Shown here piece by piece: positions 24,796-32,330 of a stretch of DNA of 52,362 nucleotides. The stretch is taken from contig NZ_JAIVFN010000014.1 of assembly GCF_030015065.1 (NCBI RefSeq), positions 1 through 52,362 of the forward strand. The letters are read 5' to 3'. The position numbers and the translations under genes were made by a program. Numbering within the stretch: the first letter of the stretch is position 1; every line of letters starts with the position of its first letter. The DNA is from Xanthobacter autotrophicus. Its GTDB lineage: Bacteria > Pseudomonadota > Alphaproteobacteria > Rhizobiales > Xanthobacteraceae. The notes below the pieces were generated by a model that did no database searches, was not told the origin of the DNA, and saw only the letters and a list, made by a program, of their open reading frames with translations.

Positions 24796-25200
24796 ATGCT
24801 GGAATATAAGGTTCGTGCGTCGCGCATCGACGCTCACGGCAGCCTCGCCCGGACGAAAGAGGCCGAGATCACCCTCGACACCGACATCGGCGGGCGCGCC
24901 GATGCATTCAACCCGGCGGAACTGTTTCTCGCCGCCATCGCCCCGTGCATGATCAAGGGCATCGAGCGGGTGGCCCCGATGCTGAATTTCGAATTGCGCG
25001 GGGTGGAGGTCGCGCTCCATGCCGTTCGGCAGGATGCGCCGCCGAAGATCATCTCGGTGGATTACGAATTGATCATCGACACCGACGAGACGGAGCAGCG
25101 CCTGGCTTTGCTCCACACCAACGTCCGCAAGTACGGCACGATTTCGAACACTGTGGCGGAAGCGACCCGATTGGACGGGACCATCCGAAGGAAGGCATGA
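24796..25200 (+). CDS. OsmC-family protein lacking the second cysteine
   Basis: A 134-residue OsmC-like protein from the ATG at 24796. It keeps FNPAELFLAAIAPCMIKG with the first cysteine near residue 54. The segment that normally carries the second one reads VRKYGTISNT, with Gly where OsmC/Ohr proteins have Cys. A standard two-cysteine peroxidase cycle is therefore unlikely; it could act with an external thiol, perhaps the thioredoxin encoded 7 bases upstream. It is the last gene of the arsR operon. No terminator hairpin was seen in the 220 bases that follow. Confidence 0.85.
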   Translation: MLEYKVRASRIDAHGSLARTKEAEITLDTDIGGRADAFNPAELFLAAIAPCMIKGIERVAPMLNFELRGVEVALHAVRQDAPPKIISVDYELIIDTDETEQRLALLHTNVRKYGTISNTVAEATRLDGTIRRKA

Positions 25201-25423
25201 GCGTCGTGGGCGTGCGGACCCCGCCAGCGCGCATGCGATCAGTCGTGATCCATGAAAGGCCAAGTCCATGACGAAACGAAACGTGCGCACCGGCACCCGG
25301 TGAGCACGGCGATCGGCATACCCTTTCGGCGGTAATGCTCTGCTAGGCATCCACAAGCAGACGTTTCCGAGGTCCACAAAGGATCATCTCCAGCCCAGCT
25401 TGACAGCCATCCGCGGGGGAGAT

Positions 25424-25708
25424 CTAGAGCAGATCTTCCCATTGTCGTGCGCCGTGCACGACACGGACGATCTCCGCCCCCTCGTCGATCTGGCGGTACA
25501 AAATCAAGTAGTTGCCGGCTGGGAGGCTTCTCAACTCAGGCCGCACCTCCGGCCGAGCAACGCCGATGCCTGGCATCTCCCCGATCCGCTGGCAACGGCG
25601 GTAAATATCTTCGTACCAGTGTCGGGCCGCCGAAGGATTGTCCTCGGCAATGTAAAGGGCGATGGCTTCGATGTCCGCCTCGGCCTGTGGTCGAAGCCGG
25701 TAGCTCAT
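25424..25708 (-). CDS. parE: ParE/RelE-family toxin
   Basis: A 94-residue basic toxin of the RelE/ParE superfamily. It begins YRLRPQAEADIEAIALYIAE and ends in the beta-hairpin NYLILYRQIDEGAEIVRVVHGARQWEDLL, as in ParE toxins that inhibit DNA gyrase. Its start overlaps the antitoxin stop by ATGA, giving the usual antitoxin-first operon. ParE rather than RelE is suggested by the ParD partner. The pair is 360 bases outside the left edge of the large inverted structure. Confidence 0.9.
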   Translation of the reverse strand: MSYRLRPQAEADIEAIALYIAEDNPSAARHWYEDIYRRCQRIGEMPGIGVARPEVRPELRSLPAGNYLILYRQIDEGAEIVRVVHGARQWEDLL

Positions 25709-25986
25709 TCTCCCCCACGCCCAGCAATCTTGGCATCGAGCTTCTGCCTGATCCGGGCGAAGGCTTCCTCACCATCGACAGCGGGGCCGCTGCTCATGCC
25801 GGCATCCCACAACCGCCCCAGCTCTTCGACGGCCTTGGCACGCAGCGTCCTCCGGTGCTTCCAGTCGCGCAGGGCCTCCCGCATGACCTCGCTCGCCGAC
25901 GCATACTCGCCGGTCTCGACCACCTCACGCATCATCGCCGCCATTTCAGGGGTGAGGGCGACACTCACCTTCTCGACATTGGCCAT
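25705..25986 (-). CDS. parD: ParD-family antitoxin
   Basis: A 93-residue antitoxin. The N-terminal ribbon-helix-helix is EKVSVALTPEMAAMMREVVE, then SASEVMREALRDWKHR, the CopG/ParD pattern. The acidic, flexible C-terminal half would wrap the toxin. I chose ATG 25986, with AGGAG nine bases upstream; the longer upstream frame has no family resemblance. A palindrome 24-41 bases upstream is the likely autoregulatory site. Confidence 0.9.
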   Translation of the reverse strand: MANVEKVSVALTPEMAAMMREVVETGEYASASEVMREALRDWKHRRTLRAKAVEELGRLWDAGMSSGPAVDGEEAFARIRQKLDAKIAGRGGE

Positions 25987-26009
25987 GAGATCGTTCTCCT
26001 TTTGTCCTA

Positions 26010-26027
26010 TAGTAGGCAAGCTTACTA
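26010..26027. promoter_or_regulatory. Palindrome upstream of parDE, operator candidate
   Basis: TAGTAGGCA/AGCTTACTA forms an 18-base dyad with seven of nine positions paired (arms TAGTA and TACTA are perfect). It lies 24 bases before the parD start, which suits autoregulation by the ribbon-helix-helix antitoxin. An AT-rich CCTATAGTA overlaps it and could be part of the promoter. Confidence 0.5.
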
Positions 26028-26349
26028 CCAACAGCAAGCGGAGAGTTTTCGGAAGTCGGGAGCAGCCCGGCACCATCTCCAGCAAAGATGCTGCGCACCG
26101 CCATGACGGTGCGTAACGGCTAAGGCCGCGCTGGTTCAGTTCGTGCCCCCAAAGCAGGCGTTCCAAAGGGCCGCAACGGGTCACAGCCCGTAAGCGCGCC
26201 AGAGGGAGAGATCCCCGCAGTCCTCAGCCGAGCCGCATGGCCATCGCCCCCTTTTGCGTCCGCTCCGATTTACGGCTCTGAGGGAAGGGCTTCCCTACTA
26301 ACACGCTGCGGGTCTCCGGCGACCCGTCTGCGGGGTTGTCCTGCAACGA
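26028..26349. other. Intergenic region between parDE and the left arm
   Basis: About 320 bases without a credible gene. A palindrome GGGAAG-GG-CTTCCC lies at 26282-26295. The rest has no recognised element. Sequence similarity to the right arm begins only at 26350. Confidence 0.4.
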
Positions 26350-26377
26350 GTCGAGAGTGAGAGGTTGGCCGGTTCGG

Positions 26378-26425
26378 CCATGACGGGTTGTGGACTGGGA
26401 GAGAGGCTCCCGGCGCCCGTCATGG
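26378..26425 (+). promoter_or_regulatory. Structured 5' leader of the first DUF932 gene (copy A)
   Basis: The outer stem CCATGACGGG (26378-26387) pairs with CCCGTCATGG (26416-26425) over 10 bp. The inner stem CTGGGAG (26395-26401) pairs with CTCCCGG (26407-26413) around the loop AGAGG. The ribosome site GGAG begins inside the 3' foot of the outer stem, 10 bases before the ATG at 26435, so folding could mask it. Three more copies precede the other arm genes. Confidence 0.7.
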
Positions 26426-26434
26426 AGACGACCC

Positions 26435-27631
26435 ATGACTCAGGTGGAGATTCTGGACGCGACGCCCGCTGGTGCGGGCGCCTACAAGGTGGATGTGAGC
26501 CGCGGCGAGCGGATCGGCCGCGTGTCCTCGGAGTGGTTCTCCCGGCCCGACGACGAGCGCTACCTGTCCCTGTCGGACCTGTTCACCGCAGTGTACGGCC
26601 GGACCGAGCACAGCAGGACGCGGACGGTGGAGAGCGCGGCGATCCGCGTCGAGGCGAGCCGAGAGGACGCCGAGCGCCTGATGCTGGTGTTGCCGGGCTC
26701 GGACGCACCCGTCGCCCCGACACATTGGAGCTTCGGCCAGCTCGCGAGCCTCGTCGGCGCCCCAGCGGCCTATTTGCGCCAGCTCCCCGCACCTCTTGCC
26801 GGCATCAACCTGCAATATGGCCTCACCTCCAATCGCGCCGAGCAGGTCAAGACACTTGAGATCGAGGATGGTCGCGTCGAACTGCGCGCCGTCACCGGTC
26901 CCGACTATGGCCGCATCTTCGACCATGAGCTGGTCGCCGCCGTACAACGCATCGCCGGCAACGGCACGGGGGACACCCGCTGGAAGGTGCCGGGCGTGCT
27001 CGACTGGTCGACCGGCATCTACAATCCCCGGGTCGACATCACCAGGGATACGACGACGCTCTATGCCTCGGATCGGGACGTCTTTCTGTTCCTGGTGGAC
27101 GACCTCAATCCCATCGAGGCCGGCCGTCTACCCGACGGTTCGCCCGACCTCTATTTCCGCGGCTTCTATTGCTGGAACTCGGAAGTCGGGGCGAAAACGC
27201 TTGGCATCGCGAGCTTCTATCTGCGCGCCGTGTGCCAGAACCGCAATCTGTGGGGCGTCGAGGATTTCGAGGAGATCACCATCCGCCACTCCAAATACGC
27301 CGCCTCGCGCTTTGCCCATGAGGCGGCGCCGGCGCTGACCCGCTTCGCCAATTCCTCCCCCCTGCCCTTCGTCAACGGCATCAAGGCGGCTCGCGAGAAG
27401 ATCGTGGCCCGCTCGGATGAGGACCGCAGCGCGTTCCTGCGCAAGCGCGGCTTCTCCAAGGCCGAGACGGCCAGGATCATCGAGACGGTGCTGATGGAGG
27501 AGGGCCGTCCACCCGAGAGCGTCTTCGACTTCGTGCAGGGCATCACCGCCGTCGCGCGGGACAAGCCCCACCAGGACGCCCGGCTCGATCTGGAGGCGCG
27601 GGCGAAGAAGCTGCTCGACCGGGCTGCCTGA
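26435..27631 (+). CDS. DUF932 protein, left-arm copy
   Basis: A 398-residue DUF932 protein, a family common on alphaproteobacterial plasmids and integrative elements near ParB-like and anti-restriction genes; the biochemical role is not settled. Recognisable parts are VSSEWFSRPDDERYLSLSDL (about residues 30-49), WSFGQLASLVGAPAAYLRQL, a central NGTGDTRWKVPGVLDWSTGIYNP region, FRGFYCWNSEVGAKTLGIAS and a C-terminal Lys-rich helix. I chose ATG 26435, preceded by the hairpin leader and GGAGA. The right-arm paralogue has the same length but differs strongly in its first 30 residues. Confidence 0.85.
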   Translation: MTQVEILDATPAGAGAYKVDVSRGERIGRVSSEWFSRPDDERYLSLSDLFTAVYGRTEHSRTRTVESAAIRVEASREDAERLMLVLPGSDAPVAPTHWSFGQLASLVGAPAAYLRQLPAPLAGINLQYGLTSNRAEQVKTLEIEDGRVELRAVTGPDYGRIFDHELVAAVQRIAGNGTGDTRWKVPGVLDWSTGIYNPRVDITRDTTTLYASDRDVFLFLVDDLNPIEAGRLPDGSPDLYFRGFYCWNSEVGAKTLGIASFYLRAVCQNRNLWGVEDFEEITIRHSKYAASRFAHEAAPALTRFANSSPLPFVNGIKAAREKIVARSDEDRSAFLRKRGFSKAETARIIETVLMEEGRPPESVFDFVQGITAVARDKPHQDARLDLEARAKKLLDRAA

Positions 27632-27744
27632 GTTCCGGAAAGCCGGAGATGCGGATTGCCGTGTCTCCGGCTCCATATGGTCCCAGCTTTCCAGATCGTC
27701 GGGTTTGCGGCGCCGTCCTCAGAGGCAGAGGGCGGCGCTGTGCT

Positions 27745-27793
27745 TCATGACGGGTTGAAGGCCAGAGAGAGGTTCTCCGGCCGCCCGTCGCGG
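27745..27793 (+). promoter_or_regulatory. Structured 5' leader of the left-arm parB-like gene (copy B)
   Basis: The stem GACGGG (27749-27754) pairs with CCCGTC (27784-27789), extended by a T-G wobble, then an A/C mismatch and further pairing. The inner part has GGCC/GGCC and GAGA/TCTC pairing around a GAGGT loop. GGAG follows directly and the ATG is at 27805. It has the same layout as copies A, C and D. Confidence 0.65.
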
Positions 27794-27804
27794 AGAAGCA
27801 TCCC

Positions 27805-29904
27805 ATGGCCACGGCCGTTCAGAAGATCACCCTTTCGTCGTCCCGCGACATCCCCTTCAACAAGCTGGTGCTCAGCCAATCCAACGTCCGCCGGGTGAAG
27901 GCCGGCGTCTCCATCGAGCAACTCGCCGAGGACATCGCCCGGCGCGGCCTGCTGCAGGGCCTCAATGTCCGCGCCGTCGTCGATGCAGACGGTGTCGAGA
28001 CCGGCATGTTCGAGATCCCGGCTGGCGGCCGGCGCTACCAGGCGCTGGAGCTCCTGGTGAAACGCAAGCGCCTGGCCAGGACCGCGCCGGTGCCCTGCGT
28101 CGTGCGTGAGGGCGGCATCGCCGAGGAGGACTCGCTCGCCGAGAACGTCCAGCGCGCCCCGCTGCATCCCCTCGACCAGTTCCGTGCCTTCCTGGCACTC
28201 CGCGAGAAGGGCCAGTCCGAGGAGGAGATCGCCGCCGCCTTCTTCGTGTCGGTGGCGGTGGTGAAGCAGCGGCTGAAGCTCGCCTCGGTCTCACAGAGGC
28301 TGCTCGACACCTATGCCGAGGACGGCATGACGCTGGACCAGCTCATGGCGTTCACCGTGTCGGGCGACCATGAACGCCAGGAGCAGGTGTTCGATCGGCT
28401 GCAACAGGCCTACGACAAGCAGCCTCATGTCATCCGGCGGATGCTGACCGAGGGCGCCGTGCGCGCCTGCGACAAGCGGGCGCGGTTCATCGGTGTCGAG
28501 GCCTATGTGGAGGCCGGCGGCACGGTGCTGCGCGACCTGTTCCAGGGCGACGACGGCGGCTGGCTGCAGGATGTCACCCTCGTGGACCGGATGGTGGCCG
28601 ACAAGCTGAAGGCGGAAGCGGAAGCCATCGCCGCCGAGGCCTGGAAATGGATCGAGGTCGCCCCCGACTTCGCCTACGGCCACACCTTCGGCCTGCGCCA
28701 GCTGCGCGGCGATCCGGTTCCCATGTCGATGGAGGAGGAAGCGGCCCGCGATGCCGTGCAGGCGGAGGTCAACCGCCTGTCCGAGGCGTATCAGGACGCC
28801 GACGAGCTGCCCGACGAGGTCGACGCGCGCCTGGGCGAGCTTGAGGCGGCTCTGGAGGCGATGGACGCGCGGCCGCTGGCCTTTGATCCTGCAGGGGTCG
28901 CCCGTGCCGGTGCGTTCGTGAGCATCGGTCCTGAGGGCCGCCTGCGGATCGAGCGCGGCTACGTCCGGCCGGAGGACGAACTGCCGGTCGAGGCGGACCC
29001 CGACGCGGAGGACATCGGCGAGGTCGCCGCGGTGTCGGCCACCCACGACATCGACCACACCGTGTCCGCCGATGCCCAGGCAGTGGAGCCGGAGGAGGAT
29101 GACGGCCTGTCGCCGATCTCGGACCGGCTGATGACGGAGCTCACCGCCCACCGCACCCTCTGCCTGCGCCAGGCGCTCGGCGACCGTCAGGACGTAGCCT
29201 TCCTCGCGGCGCTCCACGCTTTGACCCTCAAGGCCTTTTATCCCTACGGCCTGGACAGCTGCCTGGAGCTGGATCTCAAGAGCGTCAGCTTCGGCACGCA
29301 GGCGCCGGGGCTGAACGACAGCGCCGCCGCCGAGGCGATCCGGATGCGGCACGAGAGCTGGGCAAAGGCATTGCCGAAGGAGTCCGCAGAGCTGTGGGAC
29401 GCCCTGGAAGGCTGGGAGGCCGATAGCCGGTCCGCCCTCTTCGCCCATGTCGTCAGCCTTTCGGTCAATGCCGTGCAGGAGGCCTGGAACCGCCGGCCCC
29501 GGGCGCTCGCCCATGCGGACCAGCTGGCCCAGGCTGTCGGCCTCGACATGGCGGCGGCCGGCTGGCGACCGACCGTGGACACCTTCCTCGGCCGCGTCAC
29601 CAAGCCCCGCATCCTCCAGGCGGTCACGGAGGCGAAGGGCCAGCGCGCCGCCGAGCGGATCGCCCACCTCAAGAAGGGCGACATGGCCACCGAGGCGGAG
29701 ACCCTGCTCGCGGACACTCGGTGGCTGCCCGAGCCGCTGCGCACGGCCGGCATGAAAAGCCCCGAAACCGGGGAGACGACGGCGCTGGACTCCGTCGTCG
29801 AGAAAACGGCGGAAAACGACGGCGAAACGGCCGTGGTCGAAGGCGACGGCTTCGACGACACTGACGAAGCCTCGGACGCTCCCGTCCCCTCTGCCGCTGA
29901 ATAG
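27805..29904 (+). CDS. ParB/RepB/Spo0J-like partition protein, left-arm copy
   Basis: A 699-residue ParB-family protein. The N-terminal ParB domain (about residues 15-115) has IPFNKLVLSQSNVRRVKAG and IPAGGRRYQALELL with the G-x-R-R motif, and AENVQRAPLHPLDQFRAF. A helix-turn-helix follows (SEEEIAAAFFVSVAVVKQRLKLA). The long C-terminal part, acidic in the middle, is typical of plasmid/ICE ParB-like proteins rather than chromosomal ParB (about 300 aa). No parA partner lies nearby, so a role in partition is doubtful; nucleoprotein assembly on the mobile element is an alternative. It ends before a strong terminator. Confidence 0.88.
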   Translation: MATAVQKITLSSSRDIPFNKLVLSQSNVRRVKAGVSIEQLAEDIARRGLLQGLNVRAVVDADGVETGMFEIPAGGRRYQALELLVKRKRLARTAPVPCVVREGGIAEEDSLAENVQRAPLHPLDQFRAFLALREKGQSEEEIAAAFFVSVAVVKQRLKLASVSQRLLDTYAEDGMTLDQLMAFTVSGDHERQEQVFDRLQQAYDKQPHVIRRMLTEGAVRACDKRARFIGVEAYVEAGGTVLRDLFQGDDGGWLQDVTLVDRMVADKLKAEAEAIAAEAWKWIEVAPDFAYGHTFGLRQLRGDPVPMSMEEEAARDAVQAEVNRLSEAYQDADELPDEVDARLGELEAALEAMDARPLAFDPAGVARAGAFVSIGPEGRLRIERGYVRPEDELPVEADPDAEDIGEVAAVSATHDIDHTVSADAQAVEPEEDDGLSPISDRLMTELTAHRTLCLRQALGDRQDVAFLAALHALTLKAFYPYGLDSCLELDLKSVSFGTQAPGLNDSAAAEAIRMRHESWAKALPKESAELWDALEGWEADSRSALFAHVVSLSVNAVQEAWNRRPRALAHADQLAQAVGLDMAAAGWRPTVDTFLGRVTKPRILQAVTEAKGQRAAERIAHLKKGDMATEAETLLADTRWLPEPLRTAGMKSPETGETTALDSVVEKTAENDGETAVVEGDGFDDTDEASDAPVPSAAE

Positions 29905-29924
29905 CACCGGCGACCTGCGCGACG

Positions 29925-29952
29925 GGCCCACCGGCGACGGTGGGCCTTTTCT
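29925..29952 (+). terminator. Rho-independent terminator after the left-arm parB-like gene
   Basis: The stem GGCCCACCG (29925-29933) pairs perfectly with CGGTGGGCC (29938-29946) around a GCGA loop and is followed by TTTTCTT. It lies 20 bases after the parB stop and 15 bases before the truncated primase start, so it should limit read-through into the RIT element. Confidence 0.8.
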
Positions 29953-29966
29953 TATGGAGGTCCATC

Positions 29967-30155
29967 ATGGCGCAATCGCCCCATGATCTGGCGCGCCGTC
30001 TCGCCGAGCGCGCGGAAGCGGTGTGCCGCCACTATCTCTCCAATGGCCGGCGGCAGGGGAACTACTGGCAGGTGGGTGACGTGCGCAATACGCCCGGCCA
30101 CTCCATGTTCGTGCGTCTCAGGGACTCTCCGAAAGGGCCGGCCGGCAAGTGGACC
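29967..30155 (+). pseudogene. Primase-like gene, 5' part only, cut by the RIT left end
   Basis: The 63 codons match the N-terminus of the intact primase-like protein at 30266 (shared HDLARRLAERAEAVCRHYLS, then YWQVGDVRNTPG and a TDY ending). After base 30155 the frame runs into the RIT end and stops at 30266. TGGAGG precedes the ATG. No continuation of the gene is found beyond the element. The right arm holds the same fragment cut at the same base in opposite orientation. Confidence 0.8.
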
Positions 30156-30240
30156 GATTATGTTGCGCCGAGGGTTATGTTGCGGGCGCGCGCCGGGCGG
30201 CGGTGTTGCGAGGGCTCGGCAGCTTCTGCACAACATAATC
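30156..30240 (+). repeat. Left inverted end of the RIT element
   Basis: An 85-bp end beginning GATTATGTTGCGCCGAG and ending ACAACATAATC. It contains two direct copies of TTATGTTGCG near the outside, a third related GTGTTGCG, and an inverted CAACATAAT at the inside, so it looks like an array of recombinase-binding sites. It matches the reverse complement of 34602-34686 with about nine differences counted by eye. Confidence 0.85.
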
Positions 30241-30265
30241 TCAGCCCGTCAGGGAGGGTCGCGTG

Positions 30266-31309
30266 ATGCCCCGCGACGCTTCCGAGCTGGCGCGGCGTCT
30301 CGCCCGCGACGCCGAGGCAGTCTGCCGCCATTACCTCTCCAAGGGCCGACGCCAGGGCCGCTACTGGACGGTGGGCGACGCGCGCAACGCGCCGGGCCGG
30401 TCGATGTTCGTGCGGCTGAGCGGGCCGGATTCCGGCCCCGGCGCAGCCGGGCATTGGACCGATGCCGCCTCGGCCGAGCACGGCGACCTGCTCGACGTGA
30501 TCCGCAAGAGCTGCGGGCTCGTCGAGTTTCGCGATGTTGCCGAGGAGGCCCGGCGCTTCCTGTCGCTGCCCCGCGCCGAACCGCCATATGAGCCGAGACC
30601 GCCCGCTCCGACCGGTTCGCCCGAGGCGGCGCGGCGGCTCTGGGCCATCACGAAGCCGATCGTCGGCACCTTGGCCGAGGCGTACCTGCGCGCCCGCGGG
30701 ATCACGGACCTGAGGGGATGTGAGGCCCTCCGCTTTCATCCGCGCTGCTGGTATCGTCCGGACGAGCGTGCGCCGACCGAGAGCTGGCCGGCGATGATCG
30801 CGGCGGTCACCGATCTTTCCGGCGCCGTCACCGGCGTGCATCGTACCTGGCTTGCCCCGGACGGCTTGGGCAAGGCGCCGATCGACACGCCGCGACGAGC
30901 CATGGGCGTTCTTCTCGGCCATGCCGTTGGGTTCGGCGCGGCCGGCGACGTCCTCGCTGCCGGCGAGGGCATCGAGACGATGTTGTCGCTGCGATGCGCG
31001 ATGCCCGCCATGCCGATGGCGGCCGCGCTCTCAGCCAGCCATCTCGCTTCTCTCCAGTTCCCGCCAGGGCTCCGTCGGCTCTACATCGCGCGCGATGCCG
31101 ATGCCGCAGGCGAGACGGCGGTCGCGGCGCTCACCGAGGCCGCCGAAGCCGCTGGCGTCGAGGCGCTGGTCCTTTCCCCGCAACTTGGGGACTTCAACGA
31201 GGACCTGCTCGCGTTCGGCCTCGGCGCCGTTCGCGCGTCGGTGCGCGCTCAGCTCGTCCCGCAGGATGCGGTCCGCTTCATGCGGCGGAGGATGGCGAGG
31301 ACAGGGTGA
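30266..31309 (+). CDS. Toprim-domain primase-like protein carried inside the RIT element
   Basis: A 347-residue protein. Residues 1-100 are the N-terminal domain shared with the truncated copies (ELARRLARDAEAVCRHYLSK, YWTVGDARNAPG, HWTDAASAEHGDLLDVI). The C-terminal Toprim region has the catalytic Glu in AAGEGIETMLSLR (about residues 237-249), and Asp residues in YIARDADAAGETAV (about 277-290). Such proteins occur on plasmids and integrative elements and may prime DNA synthesis. GGGAGGG precedes the ATG at 30266; a GTG at 30263 is also possible. It converges with ritC 25 bases downstream and is the only complete copy here. Confidence 0.82.
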   Translation: MPRDASELARRLARDAEAVCRHYLSKGRRQGRYWTVGDARNAPGRSMFVRLSGPDSGPGAAGHWTDAASAEHGDLLDVIRKSCGLVEFRDVAEEARRFLSLPRAEPPYEPRPPAPTGSPEAARRLWAITKPIVGTLAEAYLRARGITDLRGCEALRFHPRCWYRPDERAPTESWPAMIAAVTDLSGAVTGVHRTWLAPDGLGKAPIDTPRRAMGVLLGHAVGFGAAGDVLAAGEGIETMLSLRCAMPAMPMAAALSASHLASLQFPPGLRRLYIARDADAAGETAVAALTEAAEAAGVEALVLSPQLGDFNEDLLAFGLGAVRASVRAQLVPQDAVRFMRRRMARTG

Positions 31310-31334
31310 CCGACGCCGGCACCCCGTCTCCGAC

Positions 31335-32330
31335 TCACAATGCCTTCAGGAAGGCCATGAGGTCCTTGTCCTCCTTCCATGAGCGAGCGGGCCGTGGCTG
31401 CCCCACCTCGCAGAGCGCGACGGCGTTGGCCTTCAGCGTGAGGTCGATCTCGGCATAGATGTTGGTCGTGCTGATCGACACGTGTCCGAGCCAGGCACGG
31501 ATGGTGTTGATGTCCACGCCGGCGAGGACCAGGTGGCAGGCCGTGGTGTGCCGGATCATGTGCGGCGTTATCGTTCGATCGGCCAGTCCCGGGACCTTGG
31601 CCGCACAACGCTCGATGAGGCGGTACACCCCGAAGCGGGTGAACGGCGTCCCGAGCCGGCTGACGAACACGGCGTCTTCGGTCGCGCGGCCGCTGATCTC
31701 GTCCACCAGAACGCGCTCGGTTTCCGGCCATAGCGGGCAGTGCCGCGTCCTGCCGCCTTTGCCGTGCAAGGTGGCGAGATCGTGCCCGCCGTTCCGCAAT
31801 CCCATCTGCAGATCGCACACCCTTAGCTGGGTGGCTTCGGAGACCCTTGCGCCGGTATTGTAGAGGAAGAGCAGAAGCGCGTACTCGCTCCGGCCGCGTC
31901 GGGTCTTGCGGTCGGGCGTCGCCAACATCGCCTCCATCTCCGTCCTGGTCAGCCATCCGACCGGCGGCGGCATGGACCGCTTCGACGCGATGGCCCGGAT
32001 GTGACCGCACCATTCAACATGGATCGGGTCCCGGCTGCCGACGAAGCGCGCGAACGCCCGGATGGCGGCCAGTCGCTGATTACGGGTCCGGGCGGTGCAA
32101 CCTCGATCTGTCTCGATATGGGCGAGGAACTGCAGCACGTGTCCGGACGTCAGGTCCCACACGGCCAACCGGTCCACGGGCTTGCGTGCCTTCCGGCTGA
32201 TAAAGGGCAGCAGCAGACTGAAGGTGTCGCGGTAACTCTTACGGGTGTTCCGGGCGAGATTGCGTTCGGTGACGATGTGCTCGCCCAGGAAGCGGCGGAG
32301 CCAGGGGCCGAGGGCTGCGAGGTCAGACAT
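31335..32330 (-). CDS. ritC: Tyrosine recombinase, third of the RIT trio
   Basis: A 331-residue site-specific recombinase. The N-terminal SAM-like DNA-binding domain (about residues 10-110) has NLARNTRKSYRDTFSLLLPF. The catalytic domain has the first Arg in NTGARVSEATQL, the H-x-x-R in HMIRHTTACHL, the late His in WLGHVSISTTNIY and the nucleophilic Tyr at the end of that motif. All catalytic residues appear present. ATG 32330 follows GGGAGG and overlaps the ritB stop by 8 bases; an upstream ATG at 32348 is possible. It is the last gene transcribed and is nearest to the passenger gene. Confidence 0.9.
   Translation of the reverse strand: MSDLAALGPWLRRFLGEHIVTERNLARNTRKSYRDTFSLLLPFISRKARKPVDRLAVWDLTSGHVLQFLAHIETDRGCTARTRNQRLAAIRAFARFVGSRDPIHVEWCGHIRAIASKRSMPPPVGWLTRTEMEAMLATPDRKTRRGRSEYALLLFLYNTGARVSEATQLRVCDLQMGLRNGGHDLATLHGKGGRTRHCPLWPETERVLVDEISGRATEDAVFVSRLGTPFTRFGVYRLIERCAAKVPGLADRTITPHMIRHTTACHLVLAGVDINTIRAWLGHVSISTTNIYAEIDLTLKANAVALCEVGQPRPARSWKEDKDLMAFLKAL

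Larger units (their letters stand above)
26350..30155 (+). repeat. Left arm of a large diverged inverted duplication (DUF932-parB-primase 5' part)
   Basis: This 3.8-kb stretch matches, in reverse orientation, bases 34687-38488. Gene order, gene lengths (DUF932 398 aa in both) and spacers (173 and 175 bases) agree. Similarity covers non-coding parts too: the edge motif GTCGAGAGTGAGAGGTTGG at 26350-26368 recurs as GTCGAGAGCGAGAGGTTGG on the other strand at 38470-38488. Proteins differ at many positions, so the arms are old paralogues or came from two related replicons. Confidence 0.85.

Noticed and set aside
26282-26295. GGGAAG/CTTCCC palindrome as an attachment site or terminator
   Set aside because: No second copy near the right arm and no T run; left as an unexplained short dyad.
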